The position numbers were made by a program, and so were the translations under genes. The notes beneath the pieces were generated by a model. It did no database searches. It was not told where the DNA came from and saw nothing but the letters and a program-made list of their open reading frames with translations. A DNA stretch of 64,000 nucleotides, taken from NCBI RefSeq assembly GCF_003269065.1, contig NZ_QLTA01000016.1, positions 1-64,000 on the forward strand. The letters run 5' to 3'. Shown here in pieces: positions 39,401 through 50,151 of the stretch. The stretch is from Paracidovorax anthurii (GTDB taxonomy: Bacteria; Pseudomonadota; Gammaproteobacteria; Burkholderiales; Burkholderiaceae_C). How positions within the stretch are numbered: the stretch's first letter is position 1; the number at the start of each line of letters is the position of its first letter.

Positions 39401-40345
39401 ATGAAAACCCACCGAACTTTCCGCGCGCAACCGCACTCTGTCATTCCGATGAAACGCTGGCCCCTCTTCACCACCCTCGCGCTCGCCGTTGCCGTGACGG
39501 CGGGCTGTGCCACCCTCGACGCGAAGCAGCGCGAATGGATCTTCCAGCCCAGCGACCGGGCCTGGGGCGGCGCGCAGGCCACCGACGACATGGAAGACGT
39601 GTGGATCGCCTTCGATTCGCGCACCACGGGCAAGGCGGAGAAGCTGCACGGGCTGTGGCTGCCCTCGGACCGCGCGGATGCCCCGGTGCTGCTGTACCTG
39701 CACGGCGCGCGCTGGAACGTCTCCGGCTCGGCCGGGCGCATGCGGCGGATGAAGGACCTGGGTTTCTCGGTGCTGGCGGTGGACTACCGGGGCTTCGGCC
39801 GCAGCAGCCCCACCCTGCCCTCGGAAGCCACGGCGCTGGAGGACGCCCGGGCGGCCTGGGACTGGCTCGCGCAGCGCGCGCCCGACGCGCCGCGCTACAT
39901 CTTCGGCCATTCGCTGGGCGGCGCCATCGCCATCGACCTCGCGGCCATGGTGCCCGACGAGAAGGGCACCATCGTGGAGGGCACCTTCACCAACATTCCC
40001 GAGGTGGTGGCCACCTTCAAGTGGGGCTGGCTGCCGGTCTCCGGGCTCATCACGCAGCGCTTCGAGTCGATCCGCAAGGTGGCCCACATCGGCTCGCCGC
40101 TGCTCGTGGTGCACGGCAGCGAGGACAGCCTGATCCCGCCGTCGCTTGGCCGCAGGCTCTACGAGGCCGCACAGGGCCCCAAGCGCTTCGTGCTGGTGGA
40201 AGGTGGCACGCACCACAGCACCAACAGCGTGGGCGAGGCGCAGTACCGCGAGGCCCTGGCGGATCTCTTCCGCATCCACCCGGCGCCGGCGGCGCGGGCG
40301 CGGCCCGCCGTGCCGGGCGCCTCGGCCTCCATCGCGCCCGCCTGA
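39401..40345 (+). CDS. Alpha/beta hydrolase lipoprotein
   Basis: The 314-residue protein has a lipoprotein signal ([20 protein letters not shown] within the first 40 residues) and an alpha/beta hydrolase fold: [16 protein letters not shown], the nucleophile elbow [11 protein letters not shown] (Ser near 185), an Asp in [11 protein letters not shown] and His in EGGTHHSTN. This layout is close to BEM46/ABHD13-like hydrolases of unknown substrate. The ATG at 39401 is supported by an AGGGGAG ribosome site 6 bases upstream; an internal ATG at 39449 would start exactly at the signal peptide. Confidence 0.86.
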   Translation: MKTHRTFRAQPHSVIPMKRWPLFTTLALAVAVTAGCATLDAKQREWIFQPSDRAWGGAQATDDMEDVWIAFDSRTTGKAEKLHGLWLPSDRADAPVLLYLHGARWNVSGSAGRMRRMKDLGFSVLAVDYRGFGRSSPTLPSEATALEDARAAWDWLAQRAPDAPRYIFGHSLGGAIAIDLAAMVPDEKGTIVEGTFTNIPEVVATFKWGWLPVSGLITQRFESIRKVAHIGSPLLVVHGSEDSLIPPSLGRRLYEAAQGPKRFVLVEGGTHHSTNSVGEAQYREALADLFRIHPAPAARARPAVPGASASIAPA

Positions 40346-40361
40346 CCGGCCCGCCGGCCGG

Positions 40362-40817
40362 TCAATCCGCCGGCGCGGACCGCGCGTCGGCGCGCTCCTG
40401 CGCCGCCAGGATCTCAGGCAGGTGGCCGCCGATCCAGTCGGCGAGCGCCTGCACCCGCAGCCCCACCTCGCGCCCCAGGGGCGTGAGGCTGTACTCCACG
40501 TGCGGGGGAACCACCGGATAGGCCTTGCGCGCCACGAACCCGTCGCGCTCCAGCCACTGCAGCGTCTGCGCGAGCATGCGCTCACTCACGCCGGCCACCT
40601 TGCGGCGCAGCTCGCTGAACCGCAGGGTGCCGTCGTGCAGCGCCACCAGCACCAGCACGCCCCAGCGGCTGGTGACGTGCTGCAGGATCTCGCGCGAGGG
40701 GCAGGCCGGTGACAGCACGTCGCCCCGGCGCATCAGCTCGGCCAGCGACGTGGGCGGCCCCTCGGTGCAGGCGGCGGGCGGAGGGGGAAGGGACACCGCG
40801 GGCGGGGTGGTCGTCAT
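40362..40817 (-). CDS. HxlR-family transcriptional regulator
   Basis: The 151-residue winged-helix regulator shows the HxlR core: CPSREILQHVTSRWGVLVLVAL, FSELRRKVAGVSERMLAQTLQWLERDG and VVPPHVEYSLTPLGREV. A Cys sits just before the first helix (SPACPSRE), the position used for redox sensing in HypR/QorR-type members. It is divergent from the QorB-like gene, with an imperfect palindrome between them (40836-40856), so it probably represses that gene until electrophile or disulfide stress. Confidence 0.92.
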   Translation of the reverse strand: MTTTPPAVSLPPPPAACTEGPPTSLAELMRRGDVLSPACPSREILQHVTSRWGVLVLVALHDGTLRFSELRRKVAGVSERMLAQTLQWLERDGFVARKAYPVVPPHVEYSLTPLGREVGLRVQALADWIGGHLPEILAAQERADARSAPAD

Positions 40818-40835
40818 AAGCTTACCTTTTTGTTG

Positions 40836-40856
40836 GTACTTACGAAAAGTTTGTAC
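40836..40856. promoter_or_regulatory. Probable HxlR operator
   Basis: GTACTTAC-GAAAA-GTTTGTAC is an imperfect inverted repeat with GTAC at both ends, in the AT-rich gap between the divergent HxlR and qorB genes. GTAC-ended palindromes are typical of HxlR/QorR sites; binding is inferred. Confidence 0.6.
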
Positions 40857-40903
40857 TCTTGCTATTGTCGCGCTCCTGTCCACTCTTCACAAGGATTCCG
40901 AAC

Positions 40904-41764
<861 letters not shown>

Positions 41765-41885
41765 GCCCCCCTCCCTGAGCCGCCTTCGGCGTCTTCCCCC
41801 CGAGGGGGACGACGCCAGCGGCCCGGTCAAGCCACGGCTCTGCGGCATCCGCTGGCATGGCCTGCTCCGCGGCCATCCGCCTCGG
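41765..41885 (-). repeat. Gene-end dispersed repeat, copy 1 (after qorB)
   Basis: It begins at the qorB stop: GCCCCCCTCCCTGAG, then a small hairpin GCCGCCTTCGGCG, then TTCCCCCCGAGGGGGACGACG, GCCAGCGGCC, and finally GGCATGGCCTGCTCCGCGGCC. Its reverse complement matches the elements at 53726-53832 and 63104-63233 in the same order. In all three the C-rich end abuts the gene's stop codon. It could act as a terminator or REP-like element. Confidence 0.8.
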
Positions 41886-42118
41886 CGACCATCGCCGCAT
41901 TGGGTGAGAGCACCCACCCGCCGGACCCGCTCGGCGAAGTCGATTGCCGCGCAATCACCTGCAGCGGCGCCCCGATCCCATCTCTCTTGCGCTCGCGAGC
42001 TTCGGCAAACAGGTTGAACTCCAGGGCGCTGCGGGGTGTGATCGTGCGGTCAGGTAGAGGGTCGTTGTGTGCTCACGGAATGAGCCCGTGGGTTTTGAGA
42101 GATCTCCAAATCAACGAC

Positions 42119-42143
42119 TTCGCAAAATACGACGGATATTCGC
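42119..42143 (+). promoter_or_regulatory. Perfect PIP box (HrpX-type activator site)
   Basis: TTCGC-N15-TTCGC is the plant-inducible-promoter consensus bound by HrpX/HrpB-type AraC activators, which switch on type III secretion genes in Xanthomonas, Ralstonia and Acidovorax. The spacer is exactly 15 bases. About 32 bases downstream is GATCAT (42175-42180), close to the -10 region expected in HrpX promoters. The box lies 71 bases before the ATG of the effector-like gene, at a typical distance, and no other gene lies between. Confidence 0.85.
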
Positions 42144-42213
42144 ATGCCTGGACATGGGCAGATTCCATTTTGTCGATCATGTGCGCGCTTTACTACCTGA
42201 AATCGACAAAATC

Positions 42214-43671
42214 ATGAAACCTGTTTCCCAGAGCGCAGTATTCAAGCGCGCATCGTCTTCGAAGAACAACGACTCCCAGACGGAATTGCAGCGCACGCAA
42301 TCCGAGAGCCGTTCAAAATCGGCTCAGTCGCTATCGACAGCCGCACATGCAAGCGGTATTCCGACCACCCGTGGCGAGGCCTCCGGCAAAAGCCACAAGG
42401 TTATTTCACCCCGAAACGCGAAGATCCAGAAGTTGTCTTCGCCATCCACCAGCCAACCGATCAAAGAACGTGTCGAAGCAACCGTCGGGAAAATCAGGGG
42501 CATTCACGCAAAGATGAAGCCTCGGCTCGATGCCCACAAGGAGCATGTAAGGAATGACCCGAATCGCACGCAAGCCTACATTCCCAATGGACTTGAGCCT
42601 TGCGACGAGGTGAATGCATGCCTGGATTCGCTGGTGACGACGTGCAATGAAGATTATTCTTCCGAAGAGGCCAAGGCCGTACAGAAGGAATTGAGCGATA
42701 TAGCCTCCGATCTCCGGGAGATTTCCAACCTTTCCGAAGGGGAAATGGAACGGGTTGCCCTGGACTACATCTTCGCCGTTTACAAGGACAAAGGCATTCC
42801 CGTCCTGGATGCCAACTCGAACACGAAAGAAGACAGAACGGCCCACCTGATGAAGATCGTGTTCGACGTCCCGAACAGCAGCAAGATCGACGGCATACAG
42901 GAAAGCCATCAATTCTCGTTCCCGTATCTCGACAACTATGACAAGATGGCAGAGAACGAGTTGCGCCTGTTGACGAAAGACAGCTCGATTCCGGATTTGA
43001 AAAACAAGACCATTTCATTCGTCGGCGCCGGCTTCCCCTTGTCCGCCATCATGTACCATATTCATTCGGGGGCGCAGATTCATCTGGTGGATATTGACAA
43101 AGGCGCTTGCGAAAGGGCCAAGGCCTTCCTGGATATTTGCGCCAAGGCCAACATCCTCAACCGGGATGATTTCTCCATCACCCAAGGTGATGCCAGCCAG
43201 ATCAAATACACCCGGAAATCGACCGCCGATATTGCGGCGCAAGCGTCCGAAACCATGGTGGATGCCTCGCGGCACCCGTCAGGGGTCTCAGAACTGCAGA
43301 GCGACGTCCTGGTCTTTGCCGCGGCATTGCCCAGCGAAATCAAGGCCGCCGCCTTGAAGAATGTTTCCTCCGGAGGATTGGACGTCATCAATCGGTGCAC
43401 CTCCGAAACAAACAACCTGCTTTATCCGTCCACCAAGTTGTCTTCTTTGCAGAAGAATTATGGCCTGGAGAATGGCAACCGTGTTTTCACGCCGGAGAAA
43501 ATCATGTATCCGGAATACGCCTACAGAAACAAGACCTCCATCAATTCGGCGGGCGTTCGGGTCAACAAGAAGGGCGTGCCCGCCATTGAAACCAACAAAA
43601 TCAACCAGAACACCGCCCAAAAGATTGGCGTCAAAGTAAACACCGAATCCAGGGGCACGGTCATGCATTGA
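42214..43671 (+). CDS. Candidate type III effector with nicotianamine-synthase-like domain
   Basis: The 485-residue protein has a Ser/Thr/Lys/Gln-rich, unstructured N-terminus of about 110 residues (MKPVSQSAVFKRASSSKN...), typical of a type III secretion signal. The rest follows plant/archaeal nicotianamine synthase (NAS) order: LEPCDEVNACLDSLVTTC (127-144; NAS L-x-P-x-x-x-VN-x-L-x-x-LV), FSFPYLDNYDKMAENELRLL (234-253), SAM-binding FVGAGFPLSAI (269-279) with VDID (292-295), DVLVFAAAL (364-372) and R-x11-LYP (394-405). NAS joins aminocarboxypropyl groups from S-adenosylmethionine into the metal chelator nicotianamine. The gene is visibly AT-richer than its neighbours, with a PIP box upstream and an IS-end-like fragment downstream, pointing to horizontal transfer. 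Secretion and activity are inferred. ATG at 42214 is chosen because earlier starts lie in the promoter. Confidence 0.72.
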   Translation: MKPVSQSAVFKRASSSKNNDSQTELQRTQSESRSKSAQSLSTAAHASGIPTTRGEASGKSHKVISPRNAKIQKLSSPSTSQPIKERVEATVGKIRGIHAKMKPRLDAHKEHVRNDPNRTQAYIPNGLEPCDEVNACLDSLVTTCNEDYSSEEAKAVQKELSDIASDLREISNLSEGEMERVALDYIFAVYKDKGIPVLDANSNTKEDRTAHLMKIVFDVPNSSKIDGIQESHQFSFPYLDNYDKMAENELRLLTKDSSIPDLKNKTISFVGAGFPLSAIMYHIHSGAQIHLVDIDKGACERAKAFLDICAKANILNRDDFSITQGDASQIKYTRKSTADIAAQASETMVDASRHPSGVSELQSDVLVFAAALPSEIKAAALKNVSSGGLDVINRCTSETNNLLYPSTKLSSLQKNYGLENGNRVFTPEKIMYPEYAYRNKTSINSAGVRVNKKGVPAIETNKINQNTAQKIGVKVNTESRGTVMH

Positions 43672-43830
43672 ACGGCATTGCACTGAGCCGAGCGGTGTCT
43701 GGCCTCCAACCCGGGGGCCAGTGCGTCGATGGCGCTGCCGGGCGCACGTCGACGGGGAGCGATGGCGGGTCGAACATGGTCAGCCGAGGCGGCAGGCCCG
43801 CGGCGCTGACGCCGCTGCGCGCGCCCCCCG

Positions 43831-43851
43831 GAAGATCGCAAACACGTTCCT
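43831..43851 (+). mobile_element. Short remnant resembling the 3' end of the IS5-type element
   Basis: GAAGATCGCAAACACGTTCC-TA matches 316-336, the end of the transposase gene and the start of its flanking palindrome, at 19 of 21 positions. It lies 160 bases after the effector-like gene and suggests that an IS element once sat here. No coding remnant is visible. Confidence 0.45.
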
Positions 43852-43905
43852 ACGCCGCCCCACCCCCTCATCGGACGGAGCGGGCCGCGCTGGTACGCTC
43901 AGGGC

Positions 43906-44946
43906 ATGCCCATTTCCCCGTCCCTGCCGGCGGCGCATGCCGGAGCGCCGGCCATGAGCGCCCGCCCGCCCCCCCTTCCCGCCTACATCGCCCTGGCCGG
44001 CCCCACGGCCTCGGGCAAGACGGACGGCGCGCTGGCGCTGGCACGCGCGCTGGCGCCCCGCCAGCCCGTGGAGATCGTCAGCGTGGACTCGGCCCTGGTG
44101 TACCGGGGCATGGACGTCGGCACGGCCAAGCCCTCGGCGCAGGAGCTGGCCGCCGTGCCGCACCACCTGATCGACATCCGCGATCCGCTGCAGGCCTACA
44201 GCGCGGCGGAGTTCGTGGCCGACACGCAGCGGCTGCTGCGGGACATCCGCGCGCGCGGCGCCCTGCCGCTGCTGGTGGGCGGCACCATGCTGTACTTCAA
44301 GGCGCTGTGGGACGGCATCGACGACATGCCCCCGGCCGACGCGGCCGTGCGCGCCCGCATCGAGGCGCAGGCCGCTGCCGAGGGCTGGCCCGCGCTGCAC
44401 GCCGAGCTGGCGCGCGTGGACCCGGCCACCGCGGCGCGCCTCGCGCCCGCCGACAGCCAGCGCATCCAGCGCGCGCTGGAGGTGTGGCATGTGTCGGGCC
44501 AGCCGCTATCGAGCTTCCACACTATCAAAAAGAGAGCAGACAATGCAGCGGATTCGCCGACATGCGTGCTCTTTTCCCTGGAGCCGACCGATCGAGCCTG
44601 GCTGCACGAGCGCATCGCGCGGCGCTTCGACGCCATGCTGGAGGGCGGCTTCGTCGAAGAGGTGCGGCGCCTGCGCGCGCGCGGCGACCTGCACCCGGAC
44701 CTGCCCTCGATGCGCTGCGTGGGCTACCGACAGGCCTGGGAGGCCCTGGACGCGGAGGCCGCCACCGGCACCCTGCCCCTCGCGGCCCTGCGCGAGCGCG
44801 GCATCGCCGCCACGCGGCAGCTCGCCAAGCGGCAGATCACCTGGCTGCGCGGCATGCCCTGGCGCCGCGCCATCGCCTGCGATGCGCCCGATGCCACCGG
44901 GCAATGGGTGGAAGCCGCGCTGGCGGCGCTGCACGCCGCGCCATGA
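43906..44946 (+). CDS. miaA: tRNA dimethylallyltransferase
   Basis: The 346-residue enzyme transfers a dimethylallyl group to A37 of tRNAs reading UNN codons. The P-loop [44 protein letters not shown] and [10 protein letters not shown] motifs are all present, as is the C-terminal [13 protein letters not shown]. An unusual AT-coded stretch ([15 protein letters not shown], near residues 204-218) interrupts the core and resembles the dispersed GCTAT...ATAGC repeat. An internal ATG at 43954 is a possible alternative start. Its stop overlaps the ATG of the next gene. Confidence 0.94.
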   Translation: MPISPSLPAAHAGAPAMSARPPPLPAYIALAGPTASGKTDGALALARALAPRQPVEIVSVDSALVYRGMDVGTAKPSAQELAAVPHHLIDIRDPLQAYSAAEFVADTQRLLRDIRARGALPLLVGGTMLYFKALWDGIDDMPPADAAVRARIEAQAAAEGWPALHAELARVDPATAARLAPADSQRIQRALEVWHVSGQPLSSFHTIKKRADNAADSPTCVLFSLEPTDRAWLHERIARRFDAMLEGGFVEEVRRLRARGDLHPDLPSMRCVGYRQAWEALDAEAATGTLPLAALRERGIAATRQLAKRQITWLRGMPWRRAIACDAPDATGQWVEAALAALHAAP

Positions 44947-45650
44947 CGCACGCCGCCCACGGGCCCACGCCCTCTGGCACGCCGCTCCTGCAGGCACAGG
45001 GGCTCTGCAGGCACTACGGCCCCGGCGCGCCGGTGTTCCAGGACGTGCACCTCGCGGTGCGGGCCGGCGAGTTCGTCGCCATCGTGGGCGAGTCGGGCGT
45101 GGGCAAATCCACCCTGCTCAATTGCCTCGCGGGGCTGGACGCCTGGCAGGCCGGCCGCGTGCTGCACGGGGACACCGACCTCGGCACGCTCGATGAGGCC
45201 GCGCGCGCCCGCTGGCGGCGCGAGCACGTGGGCTTCGTGTTCCAGGCCTTCCACGTGCTGCCGCACCTGGACGTGGCGCAGAACGTGGCCCTGCCGCTGA
45301 TGCTGCTGGGCCGGCACGATCCCGCGCGCGTGGAGCACATGCTGCAGGCCGTGGGGCTGGAGGGGCTGGGCGCGCGCCTGCCCCGGCAACTGAGCGGCGG
45401 CCAGCTCCAGCGCGTGGCCATCGCGCGGGCGCTGGCGCACCGCCCCGGCCTGCTGCTGGCCGACGAGCCCACGGGCAATCTCGACCCCTCCACGGCCGGG
45501 CGCGTGATGGACCTGCTGGTGGCGCAGACGCGCACGCACGGCGCGGCCCTGGTGCTGGTCACGCATTCACCCGCAGCGGCGGCGCGCGCCGACCGGGTGC
45601 TGCGCCTCACCGCCCGGGGCATCGCCGACGCCGCGGCACCGGCGGACTGA
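44943..45650 (+). CDS. ABC transporter ATP-binding protein (LolD/MacB type)
   Basis: The 235-residue ATPase shows Walker [14 protein letters not shown]-loop [11 protein letters not shown], signature [15 protein letters not shown] and Walker [13 protein letters not shown]. The [20 protein letters not shown] region places it among the LolD/MacB/FtsE-like ATPases that pair with FtsX-type permeases. ATG overlaps the miaA stop (ATGA) and the FtsX-like permease gene follows after 19 bases, so it forms one unit with it. Confidence 0.93.
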   Translation: MTHAAHGPTPSGTPLLQAQGLCRHYGPGAPVFQDVHLAVRAGEFVAIVGESGVGKSTLLNCLAGLDAWQAGRVLHGDTDLGTLDEAARARWRREHVGFVFQAFHVLPHLDVAQNVALPLMLLGRHDPARVEHMLQAVGLEGLGARLPRQLSGGQLQRVAIARALAHRPGLLLADEPTGNLDPSTAGRVMDLLVAQTRTHGAALVLVTHSPAAAARADRVLRLTARGIADAAAPAD

Positions 45651-45669
45651 GCGCGCCCCCCCTCGCGCC

Positions 45670-48300
45670 ATGCTCGCCCTTCTGCGCACCTTCTCCTGGC
45701 AGGAACTGCGCCACCACCCGTGGCGCGCAGCGGCGGCCGTGGTGTCGGTGATGCTGGGCGTGGCGCTCGCGTTCGCGGTGCACGTGATCCATGCCTCGGC
45801 GCTGTCGGAGTTCTCCCAGGCCGTGCGCGCGGCCAGCGGCCAGCCCGACCTGCAACTGCGCGCGGCCCAGGGCCCCCTGCCCGAGGCGCTCTACGGCCGG
45901 GTGGCCACGCACCCCCTGGTGTTGCGCGCGGGCCCGCTGCTGGAGGTCACGGTGCAGGCCACGGCCCCCGGTGCCGACCCGGCCCGCGCGGCCCCCGTCG
46001 CGCTGCGCGTGCTGGGCGCCGATCCGCTGCTGCTGCCCGCCATGGCCCCGGAGCTGGTCCCGCGCGCCTTTCCTGGCGCCGGGCGCCTGGCCATGCTGTC
46101 GCCCGGCACGCTGTTCCTCAACGCGGCGGCGCTGCAGGCCCTCGGGCTGGAGGGCGGCCGGCGCGCCGCGCTGCGGCTGCGCAGCGGGCTCGCGGTGCTC
46201 GATGCCGAGGTGGCGGGCAGCGTGGCCGCGGGCGGCCCCGCGCTCGCGGTGATGGACATCGGCGCCGCGCAGGACCTGTTCGGCCGCGGGGGTACGCTGA
46301 GCCGCATCGACGTGCAGTTGCGCCCCGGCCAGGGCGTGGAGGCGTTCCAGGCCGCCCTGCCGGCCCTGCTGCAGGGGATGGGCGCGGCCCCGCAGGTCGC
46401 GGTGGTGCGCCCGCAGGACGCCGCGCAGCGCACGGACCAGCTCTCGCGCGCCTACCGCGTGAACCTGACCGTGCTGGCGCTGGTCGCGCTGTTCACGGGG
46501 GCCTATCTCGTCTTTTCGGTGCTGGCGCTCAGCGTGGCGCAGCGCGCACCGCAGTTCGCGCTGTTGGCGGTGCTGGGCGCCCCGCCCCGCGCGCGCCGCG
46601 CGCTGGTGCTGGCCGAATCGGCCGCGCTGGGGCTGGCGGGCAGCGCGGCCGGCATCGCCCTGGGCACGGCGCTGGCGGCCCTGGCCCTGCGCCAGCTGGG
46701 CGGCGACCTGGGCGGGGGCTACTTCGCCGGCGTGCAAACGCCGCTGCACTGGAGCCCGGGCGCAGCGCTGCTCTACGGCGCACTGGGCGTAGCGGCCGCG
46801 CTGGCCGGCGGATGGTGGCCCGCCCGCGCGGCGGAGCAGCTGCCCCCGGCGCAAACCCTCAAGGGGCTGGGCGCGGCCTGGGGCACGGGGCCGCGCCTGG
46901 GCCCGGCCGCGCTGGCGGTCGCCGCGGGCGGCGCGCTCGCGCTCCTGCCGCCGGTGGCCGGTATCCCGCTGGGGGCCTATCTGTCCGTCGCCTTGCTGCT
47001 GGTGGGCGGCATCGGCCTGCTGCCGGCCGCCGTGGAGATCCTGCTCGCCGGGCTGGCGCGCCGCGCGGCCCGCAGGCCGCTCGCCCTGCTGGCCCTGGAG
47101 CGCGCGCGCCGCATGCGCGGCATGGCGGCCGTGGCGGTGGGCGGCGTGGTGGCCAGCCTCAGCCTGGCCGTGGCGCTGACGGTGATGGTGGACAGCTTCC
47201 GAGGCTCCGTCATGCAGTGGCTGGACGCGGTGCTGCCCGCACCGCTCTACGTGCGCGCGGCCGGCGCGGCCGGCGCGGCGGGCGACGACGGTGCCGCGTT
47301 CCCGCCCGGCTGGGACGCCGCGGTGGCCCGCCTGCCCGGCGTGGAGCGCGCCGAGGGCCTGCGCGCGGGCAGCCTGCTGCTCGACCCGGCGCGGCCGGCG
47401 GTGGCCCTGCTGGCGCGCCCCTTGGGTGGCTCAGGTGGCGCGGGTGGCGGCGCGTCGCACTCGCTGCCCCTGGTGCAGGGCCCCCTGCCCGTGCCGGATG
47501 GCCGCGTGGGCCTCTATGTGAGCGAGGCCGTGCTCGACCTCTACGGCGTGCGCCCCGGCGGCGACTGGCCCGCGCTTTCGCAGGCATTTCGGCCGCTTGT
47601 CGTTGATTCCACTGCGCCGACAGCTACGTTTTTCATAGCAGGCGTCTGGCGCGACTATGTGCGCCAGTTCGGCGCCGTCGCCCTGGAGCGCGCCGACTAC
47701 ATCCGCCTGACCGGCGACGCCCGCATCAGCGATCTGGCCGTGTGGCCCGCGCCCGGCACGGACGAATCCGCCCTGCGCGCAGCCATCGGGCAGGAGGCGG
47801 CGCGGCTGGCGGACACGGGCCCGGCGCCGCCGGCGCTGGAATTCAGCACGGCCCGCGCGATCCGCGAACGCTCGCTGGCCCTCTTCGACCGCAGCTTCGC
47901 AGTCACGTACTGGCTGCAGGCCGTGGCGATCGGCATCGGGCTGTTCGGCGTGGCCGCGAGCTTCAGCGCCCAGGTGCTGGCGCGGCGCAAGGAATTCGGG
48001 CTGCTGGCCCACCTGGGGCTCACGCGCGCGCAGGTGCTGGCGGTGGTGGCCGGCGAAGGCGCCGCCTGGACCGCCGTGGGCGCCGTGGCCGGAACGGCGC
48101 TGGGGCTGGCCGTCTCGGCGGTCTTGGTCCACGTGGTGAACCCGCAGAGCTTCCACTGGACCATGGACCTGCGCATCCCCGCGGCCCGCCTGCTCGCGCT
48201 GTGCGCGGCCGTGGTGCTCACCGGAAGCCTGGCCGCGTGGCTTTCCGGCCACGCGGCGGGCCGGCGCGACGCGGTTCTGGCAGTTAAAGAAGACTGGTAA
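45670..48300 (+). CDS. FtsX-like permease, duplicated-domain type
   Basis: The 876-residue inner-membrane protein begins with a helix (HPWRAAAAVVSVMLGVALAFAVHV), has a periplasmic domain, and two FtsX cores: one about residues 255-370 plus a linker pair (425-510), and one at the C-terminus (745-870, ending AVLAVKEDW). With the upstream ATPase it forms a MacB/Lol-type mechanotransmission transporter, like AttEFG systems. Residues 644-657 come from an in-frame 43-bp repeat (STAPTATFFIAG). The usual AttH-like partner is not adjacent but 4.2 kb away at 52467. Confidence 0.92.
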   Translation: MLALLRTFSWQELRHHPWRAAAAVVSVMLGVALAFAVHVIHASALSEFSQAVRAASGQPDLQLRAAQGPLPEALYGRVATHPLVLRAGPLLEVTVQATAPGADPARAAPVALRVLGADPLLLPAMAPELVPRAFPGAGRLAMLSPGTLFLNAAALQALGLEGGRRAALRLRSGLAVLDAEVAGSVAAGGPALAVMDIGAAQDLFGRGGTLSRIDVQLRPGQGVEAFQAALPALLQGMGAAPQVAVVRPQDAAQRTDQLSRAYRVNLTVLALVALFTGAYLVFSVLALSVAQRAPQFALLAVLGAPPRARRALVLAESAALGLAGSAAGIALGTALAALALRQLGGDLGGGYFAGVQTPLHWSPGAALLYGALGVAAALAGGWWPARAAEQLPPAQTLKGLGAAWGTGPRLGPAALAVAAGGALALLPPVAGIPLGAYLSVALLLVGGIGLLPAAVEILLAGLARRAARRPLALLALERARRMRGMAAVAVGGVVASLSLAVALTVMVDSFRGSVMQWLDAVLPAPLYVRAAGAAGAAGDDGAAFPPGWDAAVARLPGVERAEGLRAGSLLLDPARPAVALLARPLGGSGGAGGGASHSLPLVQGPLPVPDGRVGLYVSEAVLDLYGVRPGGDWPALSQAFRPLVVDSTAPTATFFIAGVWRDYVRQFGAVALERADYIRLTGDARISDLAVWPAPGTDESALRAAIGQEAARLADTGPAPPALEFSTARAIRERSLALFDRSFAVTYWLQAVAIGIGLFGVAASFSAQVLARRKEFGLLAHLGLTRAQVLAVVAGEGAAWTAVGAVAGTALGLAVSAVLVHVVNPQSFHWTMDLRIPAARLLALCAAVVLTGSLAAWLSGHAAGRRDAVLAVKEDW
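47597..47639 (+). repeat. 43-bp dispersed repeat, copy 5 (inside the FtsX-like gene)
   Basis: It runs TTGTCGTTGATTCC... to CAGCTACGTTTTTCATAGC, 43 bases, with the last 14 bases matching copy 2. It is translated in frame in the periplasmic part of the second permease half. Confidence 0.7.
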
Positions 48301-48338
48301 GCGGAATACCGTAACAAAATATAGTGGTTTCGCTTTAT

Positions 48339-48356
48339 GTTCTAGCAAAATAGAAC
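48339..48356. promoter_or_regulatory. Palindrome upstream of the surface-protein islet
   Basis: GTTCTA-GCAAAA-TAGAAC is a perfect inverted repeat in the AT-rich leader 137 bases before the IPTL-CTERM gene. It could be an operator or an attenuator hairpin; there is no T-run. Confidence 0.4.
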
Positions 48357-48492
48357 AATTGCAAACGAATGGGCCAAGACCATGAAAGAGAGGGGATGGC
48401 CACGCAAGCGTTAGCGCATTGCGCCTTGCAAGTCATCAACAAGCCATCGGACCGAGGCAACCAGAAGCCCGGCCGAAAGAGGAGGTTTACCA

Positions 48493-49212
48493 ATGCTTCG
48501 ACAATCCCTGCGCTGGCTGGCCGGTGCGGCCCTGGCCGCGGCCCTGTGCGGCCCCGTTGCCGCACAGTGGGTCACTCCCCCGGGCAGCTCGCTCGACGTG
48601 CCCCCCGGCGGCGCCATCGACATCGCCTGCACCTCGCTGGACATGCAGGGCACCCTCAACATGAACGGCGGCACGCTGAACGTGGACTCCTCCGCCACCT
48701 TCGGCTCCGGGGCCACCGTGACGGGCTCGAACGGCACCATCTCCGTGGGGGGCGACCTCATCCTCTCGGGCCCGCTGGACGCCGGCAACAACACGCTGGT
48801 GCTGCGCGACGGATGCGATCCCGGCAACACCACCCAGCTCAGCGGCACGCTGGTCGTGCAGAACCTCGTGCTGCAGAGCACCACCGGCCGTGCCTTCGTG
48901 CTGCCAGCCGGCGCGAACATCACCGTGCTGGGCACCCTCACCCTGCAAGGCACCTCGACCCAGCCGGTGCAACTGGCCTCCGCCAGCGGCACGGCCGTGA
49001 TCAACCTCGGCCCGAGCGCCACGGTCACCCGCACCTTCGCGTCCGTGCCCTCCTCGGTCCAGATCGGCGCCGCCACCTCCACGGTCATCTCGATCCCCAC
49101 CCTCAGCGAATACGGTCTGATGCTGCTGTCGCTGCTCCTCGGTGCGGCGATGTACTGGACGCGGCGCGATCCCGCCGCCGCGCGGGCCGCCCTGGCGCGC
49201 CTGCGGCGCTGA
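48493..49212 (+). CDS. IPTL-CTERM sorting-domain protein
   Basis: The 239-residue exported protein has a signal peptide (cleavage near GPVAAQW, residues 20-26) and a beta-helix-like low-complexity body (TLNMNGGTLNVDSSATFGSG, many Thr/Ser/Asn). A C-terminal sorting tail follows: IPTLSEYGLMLLSLLLGAAM then basic TRRDPAAARAALARLRR. This is the IPTL-CTERM signal, a variant of PEP-CTERM processed by an exosortase-type enzyme, so the body is displayed or released outside. A strong GGAGG ribosome site precedes the ATG. No exosortase gene lies in the window. Confidence 0.88.
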   Translation: MLRQSLRWLAGAALAAALCGPVAAQWVTPPGSSLDVPPGGAIDIACTSLDMQGTLNMNGGTLNVDSSATFGSGATVTGSNGTISVGGDLILSGPLDAGNNTLVLRDGCDPGNTTQLSGTLVVQNLVLQSTTGRAFVLPAGANITVLGTLTLQGTSTQPVQLASASGTAVINLGPSATVTRTFASVPSSVQIGAATSTVISIPTLSEYGLMLLSLLLGAAMYWTRRDPAAARAALARLRR

Positions 49213-49278
49213 CCCTCCACACGTCCACCCCCGCTTCATTCCCATTCAGCCATTCACACCAAGAGAGAGGGCCACAAC

Positions 49279-50150
<872 letters not shown>

Positions 50151-50151
<1 letters not shown>

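Noticed and set aside
42067-42213. Earlier start for the effector-like gene
   Set aside because: These codons overlap the PIP box and -10 region; translation from there would put the promoter inside the gene.
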